Origin: Syntrophobacteraceae bacterium
Lineage (GTDB): Bacteria; Desulfobacterota; Syntrophobacteria; Syntrophobacterales; Syntrophobacteraceae
NCBI GenBank assembly: GCA_031292215.1
Contig: JARLHO010000172.1
Span: 1 to 38,238 of the forward strand
Direction: 5' to 3'
DNA: 38,238 nt
Shown here: positions 1 to 8,201 of the stretch, piece after piece
Position numbering within the stretch: the stretch's first letter is position 1
How the letters are laid out: each line of letters starts with the position of its first letter
The notes under the pieces: model-generated
Told to the model about the DNA's origin: nothing
Database searches by the model: none
Seen by the model: only the letters and a program-made list of their open reading frames with translations
Program-made: the position numbers and the translations under genes

Positions 1-9
1 ATCACTCAT
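1..9 (-). CDS. Possible 5' end of a leftward gene leaving the window
   Basis: Read on the minus strand, an ATG at 9-7 is preceded by GGGAGG (19-14) with a four-base spacer, and the first codons would be Met-Ser-Asp. Only three codons lie inside the window, so no product can be named. The call rests on the ribosome-binding site alone. Confidence 0.3.
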
Positions 10-262
10 GGGGCCTCCCTTTCCTTATGGTTTCCCATGATGACCTAGTCTATCTTGCCGAGAATGTCCAGCTAATTGTTTTGACACGCAAAATAATTCC
101 GCCAGCGGCAAAAAACCGCGTATCAGTTTGAATTACACCCATTTGCAGCTTGCTTGTTGCCGGGTCGGGTCGGGAAGTGATACAGTACGCAGTAATTTCG
201 TAATTGGGCTTCGATATTGAATCCGCTCAATTGTCTGCTCCTGGAAGCGAGTACACTTTACT
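10..262. other. Intergenic region, possibly divergent promoters
   Basis: No open frame with coding character is visible. The stretch lies between a possible leftward gene start and the rightward DUF166 gene, so it may carry promoters for both. I could not pick a convincing -35/-10 pair; a TTGACA at about 79 has no good partner. Confidence 0.3.
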
Positions 263-973
263 ATGCAAATCGGCGACTGTGCATTGATCGGTCCATCGGA
301 TTCGGCCCTTCGCAGGGCGGCGCCGGCCGGCGTTCAGAAGTTGCTGGTCTTTCAGCAGAACGCAAGAGGGGAAAATAAGATCAGGGGCATTCGAGCGCAT
401 GGCCAAAGGCGTTTCGAACTGGAAATCCTATCTATCGAGAGCCCGGTACCCGCCGTTCTCGATGACACGAGCGAGTATCTGCCCTCCGATCTTCATGCCG
501 ATCTGGTCCTGGATTATCTCAACCATCCCGACCTCTCGCAGGATCTTGCCGTCATGTGCCAAAACAGGGGTATCCCCCTGGTCGCCTCCGGAAAGAAAAT
601 CCGTGTACAGGGGGCCTTTACGCCGATGATCTGCTGCGCGCTGTCCCGAGACCGCCGCCTGGGATGCTACGGAGATCGTTTCGGAGCACCGGAGTTCGCT
701 ATCGAAATCGAAGGCGAAAGGATTCGAAAGATCACGGTGGTGCGCGGCGCACCGTGCGGAGCGAGCTGGGAGGCCGCGACCCGCATGGCGGGCTCGCCCG
801 TCCAAGACGCCGCCGTCCGCATGGGGTTGGAAGTCCAGTTCTTTTGCACCGCCGACCCGTCCGGTTGGGACCCGTTATATGGCAAAAGCCCGGTCCATCT
901 GGCCGCGGAACTCCACCGGGCGGCGCTTTCCAGGGCTATGGAGGCGGATGCGGGAGACAGGAGCGGAAGGTAA
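263..973 (+). CDS. DUF166-family protein (DfsP-like)
   Basis: A 236-residue soluble protein. The C-terminal half carries motifs I associate with DUF166 proteins of anaerobic bacteria and archaea: LGCYGDRFGAPEF, RGAPCGASWEAA, GLEVQFFC and WDPLYGKSPVH. No catalytic function is established for the family. I recall that some bacterial members are selenoproteins; here the segment TPMICCAL has a Cys-Cys pair and the frame is uninterrupted. Homologues would be expected to begin near LLVFQQN (residue 27), so the first 26 residues may be an artefact: ATG 263 has only a distant GGAAG upstream. It stands alone on the plus strand. The family call is fairly firm; the start is not. Confidence 0.7.
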   Translation: MQIGDCALIGPSDSALRRAAPAGVQKLLVFQQNARGENKIRGIRAHGQRRFELEILSIESPVPAVLDDTSEYLPSDLHADLVLDYLNHPDLSQDLAVMCQNRGIPLVASGKKIRVQGAFTPMICCALSRDRRLGCYGDRFGAPEFAIEIEGERIRKITVVRGAPCGASWEAATRMAGSPVQDAAVRMGLEVQFFCTADPSGWDPLYGKSPVHLAAELHRAALSRAMEADAGDRSGR

Positions 974-1000
974 GGAGCGAGCAACGGCCAAGCCACCCGA

Positions 1001-1117
1001 TTGGTGCACTGGAACAAGTTTACCGGGGAGGTACAGGCCTTTGGAGATCTCATCCGGGAAAAAATGATAGAGGACCAGGAGGAAGTATTAGCGTTAATCG
1101 ATACTCATTTTAAATAG
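1001..1117 (+). other. Possible small ORF or gene fragment
   Basis: In the same frame as the upstream DUF166 gene, after its TAA, a 38-codon open stretch begins with TTG or GTG (1001/1004), reads VHWNKFTGEVQAFGDLIREK and onward, and ends at TAG 1115-1117. Residue composition and codon use look protein-like. I do not recognise it, and no ribosome-binding site is obvious at the start. It may be the tail of a gene whose 5' part was lost. Confidence 0.2.
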
Positions 1118-1279
1118 CGAAGGAGACCCGTCGAGAGTCTGGACGACCTATCCGAGGTGGGGATCGAAGCGCTTTGGGTTGAAGAGGCCGAGCGGCGCCT
1201 GGACGAGATGGAGCTGGGCCAGGTGAGCGAGATACCTGCCGAAGAGGCGCTTCGCAAGGCACGGAAAGCCATTTCATGA
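1118..1279 (+). pseudogene. Truncated RelB-type antitoxin (addiction module component)
   Basis: The frame ending at TGA 1277-1279 reads VESLDDLSEV, then LWVEEAERRLDEMELGQV, then an acidic C-terminus ending in KAIS. This is the C-terminal part of the 'addiction module component' antitoxin family (about 70-80 residues when whole). The N-terminal LP-x-EER-type helix is missing and no start codon precedes VESLDD in frame after the TAG at 1115. It overlaps the downstream toxin by ATGA, the usual arrangement for such pairs. I read it as a 5'-truncated remnant. Confidence 0.6.
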
Positions 1280-1599
1280 AGCTGATATTTCATCCCGATG
1301 TCGATGCGGAACTCACCGAGGCGGCGCAGTACTATGAGTCCCGTCGGCCGGGTCTGGGTTCAGACTATCTTACAGAAGTGGAGCGATCGCCGGATCAGAT
1401 TTTGACAAATCCGGAGGCTTCCCCGAAATTCGGCAGGAGAGTACGGCGGTAGCCGTTATGGCGGTTCCCCTATAATCTGATATATGCAGTTTATCCGGAA
1501 CGAATACGAATCGTAGCGTTTGCTCACCGGAAACGCCGACCTTTTTACTGGCGAAAGCGTCTGAAAGACAAACCGGAAAGGCAGGGTCCTAAGGACTAA
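1276..1599 (+). pseudogene. RelE/ParE-family toxin interrupted by an in-frame TAG
   Basis: From ATG 1276 the frame reads a RelE/ParE toxin: an N-terminus with FHPDVDAELTEAAQYYESR, a middle NPEASPKFGRRVRR, then an amber stop at 1450-1452. The same frame continues with RFPYNLIYAVYPERIRIVAF and AHRKRRPFYWRKR to TAA 1597-1599. Both halves belong to one domain of about 107 residues, so a single point change explains the stop. The fragment before the stop (58 residues) lacks the C-terminal strand carrying the conserved FPY...IRIVA motif. Amber readthrough or pyrrolysine is far less likely than inactivation. The partner antitoxin is also broken. Confidence 0.7.
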
Positions 1600-1830
1600 A
1601 CATTCAACAGAGTCTTTTTTCTTTTCAAAGTTTTCTGTTGCAAGTTTCAAAGTCCATATTTTTGCTCCATGGATGACGGTTGGCTCTGTTTCAATAGGAA
1701 TAAGGGATGCTTAGAAGTAACGACATGACCCTTTTTACCGACGTGCGAAACCCTATTGCTGCACTTGATTCAATGACCCGAGGACCGACACTGTGGAATA
1801 CCTTGCGATTCGATTAGGAGGAGGGGTTGG
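1600..1830. other. Intergenic, nothing recognised
   Basis: An AT-richer spacer between the broken toxin and the lipoprotein gene. No coding frame, RNA gene or clear promoter was found. The AGGAGGAGG at 1817-1825 is the ribosome-binding site of the next gene. Confidence 0.4.
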
Positions 1831-2217
1831 ATGAAACACAAAGCTATCACCTGGACAGGCAGAATCGCCACGCTCTTAATCTTTTCACTCCTGCTGGCGA
1901 GCGCCGGCTGCCAGTACCTGCCTTTCGGATTGACCAGTATAAAGGATATCGTGAACAACCCGTCCGCCTATGACGGCAGGGAGGTCAAGGTAAGAGGAAC
2001 GGTTTCAGAAATCACCAAGCTCCCTCTAATAGATATGAAACTCTACGTTTTAAGTGAAGGCGGAAGTAAAATCGTGGTAGTGACCAGCGGCACGACGCCA
2101 TCGGCCAACTCCAAAGTTATCGTAATGGGGCGTGCTGAAAATGTTGCCATTTTGAACGATGAAAGCGTCGGCCTCCATATCCGGGAATTGAAGCGGATCG
2201 ATAACCCATTATTTTAA
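1831..2217 (+). CDS. Small lipoprotein with an OB-fold-like domain
   Basis: 128 residues. A basic N-terminus and hydrophobic segment end in the lipobox LASAGC, giving a lipidated Cys at about residue 27, so the mature protein is a membrane-anchored periplasmic lipoprotein. The remainder (IKDIVNNPSAYDGREVKVRG, then TVSEI, then IVVVTSGTTPSANSKVIVMG) resembles the small all-beta OB-fold lipoproteins in which a 'NP..Y.G..V.V.G.V' strand pattern is typical. No ligand or partner can be named. A strong AGGAGG sits just before the ATG. It is monocistronic, flanked by decayed toxin-antitoxin genes and a repeat block. Confidence 0.7.
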   Translation: MKHKAITWTGRIATLLIFSLLLASAGCQYLPFGLTSIKDIVNNPSAYDGREVKVRGTVSEITKLPLIDMKLYVLSEGGSKIVVVTSGTTPSANSKVIVMGRAENVAILNDESVGLHIRELKRIDNPLF

Positions 2218-2369
2218 TCGTTTTGGGACTTACTTCAGGGTTTTCTCCCTGTCCTCCTTTTCTATATGCCTGCAAACCTCTTATGAAACTTCATTGGGCC
2301 AAGATCGTCCTTAAGCAGCCAAGGGTTCAATCTTATGGCTATTTCTTTTTGCAACGACGGGCCGCTGGT

Positions 2370-2690
2370 AATGACGCGCATGGAGGGGCAAGGCTCAATC
2401 ACCCCCCTTTTTTGCAACTTACAATTACCCACACATGCGCCCACCTATCTCCTTTTTGCAAAGTTGCAAATAAAGGGGCCGAGCGTGCCCAGCCGGTCCA
2501 TGCGCGTCATTGCAAGCGGCTGGAGAGTAAATCCCCCCAACCCCCCTTTGCAAAAAAGGGGGGTGATCGAGCCAAGCCCCTCGAAGCGAGTCATTGCCAA
2601 AGGAGGTAAGTGGGCGCATGTGTGGGTAATTGTAAGTTTTCAAAGGGGGGTTGGGGGGATTTCGAGTCCGTTCGTAGAGCGCGGAGTACC
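2370..2690. repeat. Dispersed GC-rich repeat block, composite with inverted copies
   Basis: Module A (2370-2416, running into a CCCCCCTTTTTTGCA end) recurs inverted at 2549-2595. Module B (2417-2458, containing ACAATTACCCACACATGCGC) recurs inverted at about 2598-2638. Between and after them lie C-modules of the type CCCCCCTTTG...GGGGGGTTGGGGGGATTT (2531-2560 and 2639-2662), followed by a tail GTTCGTAGAGCGCGGAGTA. The same modules occur at 16300-16420 and 32100-32233. Nearby open frames read through the repeat and are not genes. Confidence 0.85.
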
Positions 2691-2699
2691 AACGCATTG

Positions 2700-3434
2700 C
2701 GTGGTAACTGGTCAAACGGGAGGCTTGACCCATCGTCTTTTCATGGCTGACCCTATCCCCCGGGCTCCCGGCTCCAACCGATGGCTTGCCTTCTCCATGG
2801 CTTACAGGCAGGGATCGCTGCCACAGGCCTTTCCCGACCGCTCTGACAAAATAAGCATGGCCCGGCCTTCCTCAGAAAGCTCTAAGATCGATTTACCGAA
2901 TGGCCGAGCCTCCTCGGAAGAGCCATTGACAATCCATGACAAGCTTCTTACTAGAGACTGAAATTTACTCACTCTCATTCAAAAATTCCCGCAAAGGAGA
3001 TGTGCTGGTAGTGTCGCTCATCGTGATTCCAGGTGGCCGTTCATTGCGCGTATCCCTCATAAGGATAAAGGGAAGTTCCGCGCTACCAGGGGCAATACCA
3101 ACATTAGCGCCATGAGGGGCCGTCTGGTGGAACGCGAAAATCGTCAGTGTCGATTTGTCTTTCGACGAAAACGAGAACCATCCATCCGGATTGTTCTTTC
3201 ATTCGTGATTACCCCTTGTCCCATGCAATGCGTATTGCATTGTTTCCAATCTAATTGCTTCCAATTACCCTTGGCGCCGTCAATGTCTAATTGCGCCTAA
3301 TCAGATTGCTAAATAACAGGTTGACAGGTGCAAGTCCGAGTTGATAGAAGGGAAAAATGGCCCAGCCCGAAACGTTTAGGCGCCTTGTGAAAAATCAAAG
3401 CCTTATCACCTCACCTGTATAAGAGGAAAGAAAA
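2700..3434. other. Gene-free region upstream of the oxidase operon
   Basis: No open frame has coding character; the frames present run through repeats or lack ribosome-binding sites. GGTGCAAGTCCG near 3327 resembles a string seen in group II introns, but no maturase or intron ends accompany it. The stretch must contain the coxB promoter; one weak candidate is listed separately. Confidence 0.4.
3321..3349 (+). promoter_or_regulatory. Weak candidate promoter of the oxidase operon
   Basis: TTGACA (3321-3326), a 17-base spacer, then ATAGAA (3344-3349), about 85 bases before coxB. The -35 is perfect but the -10 is poor, so this is tentative. Confidence 0.25.
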
Positions 3435-4367
3435 ATGGATGCGTTTACATCCGTTTTGAAACCGGGAACCAAGGAGGCCGGCGATATTCTCAGCGCTTTT
3501 TATATCGTGCTCGGCATCGCCACCCTTATCTTTATTATTGTCGCAGGGCTGGTGGTGTACGCCGTGATCAAATTCCGCCGACGGAAAGGACGGGAGCCCG
3601 GGCAGTTGAGCGAGAAGGTCTGGCTGGAGGTCCTCTGGATAACCGTTCCCCTTGTCATCGTGATCGGCCTCTTTATCCTTGCTGTCCGGGTAATGTTGCA
3701 GGTCAATCCGCCGTCGCTCGGCCATAAGCCCGACCTGACCGTGGTGGCTCACCAGTGGTGGTGGGAGCTGCACTATCCTCCGTCAGGGGTGACGGCGGCC
3801 AATGAGATTCACCTGCCCGTTGGCAAACACCTCCTCTTAAGGTTCGAATCCGCAGACGTCATCCATGGTTTCTGGGTCCCCTCCTTCGGGCAGAAGATCG
3901 ATGTCATACCGGGCCATCCCAACACTATGTGGCTGACCATCACGCGCCCGGGTCTTTACCTGGGGACCTGTCACTCTTTCTGTGGCATGGGGCATGCCCA
4001 CATGGGAATCCGGGTATTTGCCCAGTCTCCCGAGGATTTTAGCGCATGGCTCGCACACCAGAGCCGGCCGGCTTCGCCCCCCTCTTCGGTTGAGGCGGCC
4101 CAAGGCGCCGAGCTCTTCCGGGAAAAAAACTGCGTTAACTGCCACTCCATTTCCGGGTTCATGACCACGGGCCGCGAGGCCCCGGATCTCACCCACGTGG
4201 GGAGCCGCACAACCCTTGCGGCGGGCACGCTTGCCAATACGCCGGAGAACATGGCCAAATGGCTAAAGGACCCCCAGGCCGTGAAAATGGGCGTTCTCAT
4301 GCCCGAGATCGGCCTGGAACCCGATCAGATAAAGGCTCTGAGCGCCTATCTCGAAGGATTGAAATGA
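3435..4367 (+). CDS. coxB: Cytochrome c oxidase subunit II with fused cytochrome c domain (caa3 type)
   Basis: 310 residues. Two membrane helices (about 21-46 and 66-88) precede a periplasmic cupredoxin domain with the binuclear CuA ligands H144, C179, C183, H187 and M190 (motif CHSFCGMGHAHM) and the aromatic patch HQWWWELHY. After a Pro/Ser linker comes a cytochrome c domain with haem motif CVNCH (233-237) and a likely axial Met at VLMPEI. The protein accepts electrons from a c-type donor and passes them to CoxA; the fused haem c is the caa3 hallmark. There is no clear N-terminal lipobox. The start ATG follows AAGAGGAAAG. It is first in the operon and its stop overlaps the coxA start (ATGA). 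Confidence 0.96.
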   Translation: MDAFTSVLKPGTKEAGDILSAFYIVLGIATLIFIIVAGLVVYAVIKFRRRKGREPGQLSEKVWLEVLWITVPLVIVIGLFILAVRVMLQVNPPSLGHKPDLTVVAHQWWWELHYPPSGVTAANEIHLPVGKHLLLRFESADVIHGFWVPSFGQKIDVIPGHPNTMWLTITRPGLYLGTCHSFCGMGHAHMGIRVFAQSPEDFSAWLAHQSRPASPPSSVEAAQGAELFREKNCVNCHSISGFMTTGREAPDLTHVGSRTTLAAGTLANTPENMAKWLKDPQAVKMGVLMPEIGLEPDQIKALSAYLEGLK

Positions 4368-6064
4368 ACAACAGCGAGATCAATGCTTCAAAAGAACCGG
4401 GGAGCATCCTGGAGGTCGGGGAATACAAAGGGCTGCTGAGCTGGCTCTCCTCCGTGGACCATAAGCAGATAGGGATCATGTATTTCACGACATCGCTGAT
4501 TTTCTTCCTTGCGGGGGCATCTCTGGCGATGGTCATGCGCACCCAGCTTATAAAACCCAACCATCACTGGCTCTCTCCCGAGACCTACAACCAGATCTTC
4601 ACAATGCACGGCACGACGATGATATTTCTGGCGATCATGCCGATGCTCACCGCATTCATGGTCTATTTCACGCCCCTTATGATCGGGGCTCGCGACGTTT
4701 CGTTTCCGAGGATGAACGCTCTTAGCTACTGGCTCTATCTCATGGGCGGCCTCCTCATATATTTCAGCTTTTTTACGGGAGACACCCTCCATATGGGCTG
4801 GTCGGCCTATCCGCCGCTCACATCGGTCAACTATTCGATGGACCTCTATTTTGTCGGCACCGGCGTGGATTACTGGATAGTCGGCCTCCTTTTGACCGGG
4901 GCAGGGACGATCATGACGGCAATAAACATTCTAGTGACCGTCGCCGACCTGCGCGTTCCGGACATGAAACTGGCCCGGCTTCCGCTCTTTGTCTGGATGT
5001 CCTCGATTAACGCCATTCTCATGCTCCTGGCCCTGCCCGCGCTAAACGCCGCGCTCGTCATGCTTTTCCTGGACCGACACCTGAACGCTCTTTTCTTTAA
5101 CCCCGCGGCCGGCGGCAACCCTCTGCTCTGGGAGCACTCTTTCTGGTTTTTCGGCCACCCCGAGGTCTATATCCTGATCCTGCCCGGCTTCGGTATCGTC
5201 TCCGAGGTAATTCCGGTTTTCTCCCGCAAGGTGATCTTTGGCTACTCCTTCATGGCCGTTGCAACCGTGGCGATCGGTTTCTTAAGCTTCGGCGTATGGG
5301 CCCATCACATGCTCGCCACGGGCATGAGCTTTTCGATCTATTACGTCTTCGCTTTTTCAACCGCGCTGATCGCAGTCCCCACCGGGATCAAGGTCTTTAA
5401 CTGGATCGCCACCATGTGGGGCGGCTCGATCAGCTTCGACACGGCCATGCTGTTCTGCGTCGCCTTCATCCTGCAGTTTACGATCGGCGGGCTGAGCGGG
5501 GTGGCTTTCGCCACGGTGCCCATCGACTGGGACCTTACCCAAAGCTATTTCGTGGTGGCCCATTTTCACTACACCCTGCTCGGAGGCACTCTTTTCACCG
5601 TGATGGCCGGATTTTATTACTGGTACCCCAAAATCACCGGTCGCATGCTCTCCGAAAAGCTGGGTAAGATTCAATTTTGGCTCATGGTGATCGGGTTTAA
5701 CGGCGCTTTTTTCATTCTCCACTTCGCCGGGCTAGCCGGCATGACGCGCAGGGTCTATACGTACCCCGATTTGCCCCATCTTGCGACCATCAACCTGATA
5801 TCCTCTCTTTTTGCCTACGTCCTCGGCCTGGGAATCCTGATCTTTTTCGCGAACCTGGTCATAAGCCTTTTCAAAGGGAAACCGGCCGGGGACAACCCCT
5901 GGGGTGGCTGGACCCTGGAATGGGCCACATCCTCTCCACCCCCACCCCACAATTTCGATCGGATTCCCCCTGTTCGCAGCATCAGGCCTCTGTGGGATCT
6001 GGAGAGGTCCCAAATGGCGCCGGGAGCTGCCGCGCCGCCTTCTCGCGGGGGGGAGAGTTCATGA
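4364..6064 (+). CDS. coxA: Cytochrome c oxidase subunit I (haem-copper oxidase, A type)
   Basis: 566 residues from ATG 4364, which overlaps the coxB stop; the longer open frame upstream lies inside coxB and is not used. Twelve or more membrane segments. Redox ligands are visible: H82 (low-spin haem, MHGTTMIF), H265 in GHPEVY with the Tyr269 cross-link partner, H314/H315 in WAHHM (CuB), and H400/H402 in HFHY (high-spin and low-spin haem). E267 in GHPEV and the D/N pair in GARDVSFPRMN (D111, N118) are D-channel residues of A-type oxidases; PTGIK contains the K-channel Lys. It reduces O2 to water with proton pumping. The residue matching the 'GN' before YFxPL is Val here, so one D-channel Asn is absent. 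Confidence 0.97.
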   Translation: MNNSEINASKEPGSILEVGEYKGLLSWLSSVDHKQIGIMYFTTSLIFFLAGASLAMVMRTQLIKPNHHWLSPETYNQIFTMHGTTMIFLAIMPMLTAFMVYFTPLMIGARDVSFPRMNALSYWLYLMGGLLIYFSFFTGDTLHMGWSAYPPLTSVNYSMDLYFVGTGVDYWIVGLLLTGAGTIMTAINILVTVADLRVPDMKLARLPLFVWMSSINAILMLLALPALNAALVMLFLDRHLNALFFNPAAGGNPLLWEHSFWFFGHPEVYILILPGFGIVSEVIPVFSRKVIFGYSFMAVATVAIGFLSFGVWAHHMLATGMSFSIYYVFAFSTALIAVPTGIKVFNWIATMWGGSISFDTAMLFCVAFILQFTIGGLSGVAFATVPIDWDLTQSYFVVAHFHYTLLGGTLFTVMAGFYYWYPKITGRMLSEKLGKIQFWLMVIGFNGAFFILHFAGLAGMTRRVYTYPDLPHLATINLISSLFAYVLGLGILIFFANLVISLFKGKPAGDNPWGGWTLEWATSSPPPPHNFDRIPPVRSIRPLWDLERSQMAPGAAAPPSRGGESS

Positions 6065-6609
6065 ACAAGACCCGATTGGCAATGCTGCTTTTTGTGGCCT
6101 CGGAGGCGGTTTTCTTCATCGTGCTGATCCTCGCCTACGTGCTCTATCACGCGACCTCGCCCAGCGCAGCCGACGCCTCCCGCTACCTCGATATTCCGAA
6201 GACCGCGGTGTTCACCGCATGCCTCCTCCTCAGCAGCTTCACCATGCGACAGGCCGCCGTTTTTTTGAGGACCGGGAGGCGCAAACCTGCTCTCGCGTGG
6301 CTTTTGGCCACGGTGGCGCTGGGGGCCGTATTTTTAGCAGGGCAGGGCGCCGAGTACGTCTCCCTCATCGGAAAAGGCATGACCGTTAGCCGGGATCTTT
6401 TCGGCACGACATTTTTCACCCTCACCGGCTTTCACGGTCTCCATGTCTTTATCGGACTCATCATGCTGGGGACCCTTTTCGGCCTCGAACTGAAGGGGGG
6501 AGCAGCGTGTCCCGCCGAGGCCGTGGAATGCGTTTCGATTTACTGGCACTTCGTCGACGCGGTATGGATGATTATCTTTCCCCTCGTCTACCTGTGGGTG
6601 CTGAGATGA
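6061..6609 (+). CDS. coxC: Cytochrome c oxidase subunit III
   Basis: 182 residues from ATG 6061, which overlaps the coxA stop as ATGA. Five predicted membrane segments match a short-form CoxC lacking the first two helices of the mitochondrial type. Family motifs include the N-terminal LLFVASEAVFFIVLI, the central FFTLTGFHGLHVFIGL and the C-terminal IYWHFVDAVWMIIFPLVYLW. Subunit III stabilises the O2-reducing core and the proton uptake path. The next gene starts on its stop codon. Confidence 0.93.
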   Translation: MNKTRLAMLLFVASEAVFFIVLILAYVLYHATSPSAADASRYLDIPKTAVFTACLLLSSFTMRQAAVFLRTGRRKPALAWLLATVALGAVFLAGQGAEYVSLIGKGMTVSRDLFGTTFFTLTGFHGLHVFIGLIMLGTLFGLELKGGAACPAEAVECVSIYWHFVDAVWMIIFPLVYLWVLR

Positions 6610-7430
6610 CCAACGGACAACTTTTCGCTGAGGCCTGGGATTTGGAACCCACGGTGATCGTTGGATCCGCAGCCCTCTTTTTGGCCTATCTATGGGTCGT
6701 TCGCTTTCGCATGAACCGAAAAACTGCCTTCTTTGGCTCAGGCGTGCTGCTCATGCTGCTGACGCTGATCGGGCCCCTTGATTTTCTCGGCGACGATTAC
6801 CTCTTTAGCGCCCACATGTTGGAGCATATCCTGCTCTATGTGGCCGTGCCTCCGCTTCTGGTGCTCGGACTCCCGCCCGAGCCGGTCGAATCGCTTTTGT
6901 CCTTTGAATTTGCGGCCAGGGCCGAGCGGTTTCTCAGCAGGCCTACCATTGCCTGTCTTTTGGCAGTGGGGGCCATGTGGCTCTGGCACCTGCCCGTGTT
7001 ATTTAATGCAGCGCTGAAAAACGACTGGATCCACGCCGCGGAGCATCTGAGCTTTCTGGTCACGGGAACGATTTTCTTTTGGCCCCTTTTCACCCCCTTG
7101 GAGTCGCACCGCCTTTCACCGGTCATCGGGGCGGTTTATATCTTTATCGCCATGTCGGCCAATATGATCCTGGGGATAGTGTTGACCTACGCACCCCTGG
7201 GATATTATCCCGCCTACATGCACTCCTCCGGCGACGCCGTCTTCCGGTTTATCCGCACGGTCTGGAAACTCGACCCCCAGTCGGACCTCAATCTGGGAGG
7301 CGCGTTCATGTGGATGATCTGTGGCCTGCCGTATTTCGTGTCGCTGCTGGTCGTAATCAGCCGGCTGTACAGTAATCCCGAAGAATGGGAGTCAGCAGAG
7401 AAAGGAGTCGGAGGTGCCAAACCACAGTGA
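6606..7430 (+). CDS. ctaG: CtaG-type cytochrome c oxidase assembly protein
   Basis: 274 residues with about seven hydrophobic segments. Motifs typical of the caa3-CtaG family are HMLEHILLYVAVPPLLVLG, the MWLWHLP string, and the later W..HAAEHLSFLVTGTIFFWP. Family members are needed for caa3 oxidase maturation, probably copper delivery to CuB, although their chemistry is less settled than that of the unrelated Cox11-type CtaG. ATG 6606 overlaps the coxC stop. Its position directly after coxBAC supports the role. Confidence 0.88.
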   Translation: MTNGQLFAEAWDLEPTVIVGSAALFLAYLWVVRFRMNRKTAFFGSGVLLMLLTLIGPLDFLGDDYLFSAHMLEHILLYVAVPPLLVLGLPPEPVESLLSFEFAARAERFLSRPTIACLLAVGAMWLWHLPVLFNAALKNDWIHAAEHLSFLVTGTIFFWPLFTPLESHRLSPVIGAVYIFIAMSANMILGIVLTYAPLGYYPAYMHSSGDAVFRFIRTVWKLDPQSDLNLGGAFMWMICGLPYFVSLLVVISRLYSNPEEWESAEKGVGGAKPQ

Positions 7431-7674
7431 AAATCAGCCTGGCCCCGCAGGTTTTTCCGGGGAGAACGAAAAGGCGAATTTGGCAGGCTGGAACATTCCC
7501 AAGCCCGCAATCATACCCCCGCCCACCTATTGGCCCTTCGTTCTTTCCCTGGGAGCAACGCTGCTGGGTCTGGGGGTCCTGACATCAAACATTATTAGCG
7601 GTGCGGGCGCGGTGCTTTTCATTCTCGCCATCGCAAAGTGGGTAGGAGAGCTCTGCCGTGACAATCGAGGATAA
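7414..7674 (+). CDS. Small membrane protein, possible oxidase subunit IV-like
   Basis: 86 residues from GTG 7414, overlapping the end of ctaG by 17 bases and ending inside the Rieske start region. A hydrophilic N-terminus with a Pro-rich stretch (IPKPAIIPPPTYWP) is followed by two hydrophobic segments separated by a short turn. The size, W/P-rich entry and place between ctaG and the Rieske gene fit the small subunit IV-like proteins of bacterial oxidases. No residue motif proves it. Confidence 0.6.
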   Translation: MPNHSENQPGPAGFSGENEKANLAGWNIPKPAIIPPPTYWPFVLSLGATLLGLGVLTSNIISGAGAVLFILAIAKWVGELCRDNRG

Positions 7675-8188
7675 CGATAGCGCCGTTCGATCCGGCCAGG
7701 AAGACCCGGGCAGGCGCCGTCTCCTGGCTTTGCTCGGCGTGGCCGCCGGGTCTCTGATCGCGATTCTGGCCGGACTGCCGGTAATCGGCTACATCGTGCT
7801 GCCGGTTACCCGCAAGATGCATCGTCAGTGGGTGTCAGTGGGGCCGGTAGACCGCTTCCCTGTCGGCGATACGGTCCTGGTCTCCTTTGAAAACCCCTCG
7901 GCGACGCCATGGGCGGGTGTGTCGGGAAAGACCGGGGCCTGGGTACGCAGGGGCGGGGATAGCAACTTCATAGCCTTTGTTCTCAATTGTTCCCACCTCG
8001 GCTGCCCGGTGCGCTGGGAGGCCTCCCCCAAGCTGTTTATCTGTCCTTGCCACGGCAGCGTGTACTATGAGGACGGGACTGTCGCGGCGGGCCCCGCTCC
8101 CTTTCCTTTGCAGCGTTTTCAGGTCAGAGTGCGCGGTGGCAATGTCGAACTGCAAAGCCGTCCCATCCCCATAACAGAAGGTACGTAG
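7658..8188 (+). CDS. Rieske iron-sulfur protein of a bc-type complex
   Basis: 176 residues from GTG 7658, with TAGGAG just upstream. An N-terminal RRR-LLALLG segment and one hydrophobic anchor (about 22-50) resemble a Tat-type signal anchor. The [2Fe-2S] boxes are C111-S-H-L-G-C116 and C129-P-C-H-G-S, giving the two Cys and two His ligands plus the disulfide pair. The G-x-Y-Y pattern (GSVYYEDG) and the late PAPFPL loop are typical of b6f/bc Rieske proteins. It takes electrons from quinol at the Qo site of the cytochrome b encoded next and passes them to c haems. Confidence 0.95.
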   Translation: MTIEDNDSAVRSGQEDPGRRRLLALLGVAAGSLIAILAGLPVIGYIVLPVTRKMHRQWVSVGPVDRFPVGDTVLVSFENPSATPWAGVSGKTGAWVRRGGDSNFIAFVLNCSHLGCPVRWEASPKLFICPCHGSVYYEDGTVAAGPAPFPLQRFQVRVRGGNVELQSRPIPITEGT

Positions 8189-8201
8189 AGAGTATTAAGG
8201 G

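Noticed and set aside
1450-1452. Pyrrolysine decoding of the TAG in the ParE-like toxin
   Set aside because: Toxins of this family do not use pyrrolysine and the antitoxin is broken too, so a null mutation is simpler.
2335-2961. A 208-codon frame on the plus strand
   Set aside because: It runs straight through the dispersed repeats, has no recognisable motif and no plausible ribosome-binding site.
3320-3345. Group II intron fragment (GGTGCAAGTCCG)
   Set aside because: Only a short string matches; there is no reverse transcriptase, no domain V hairpin and no intron boundary.
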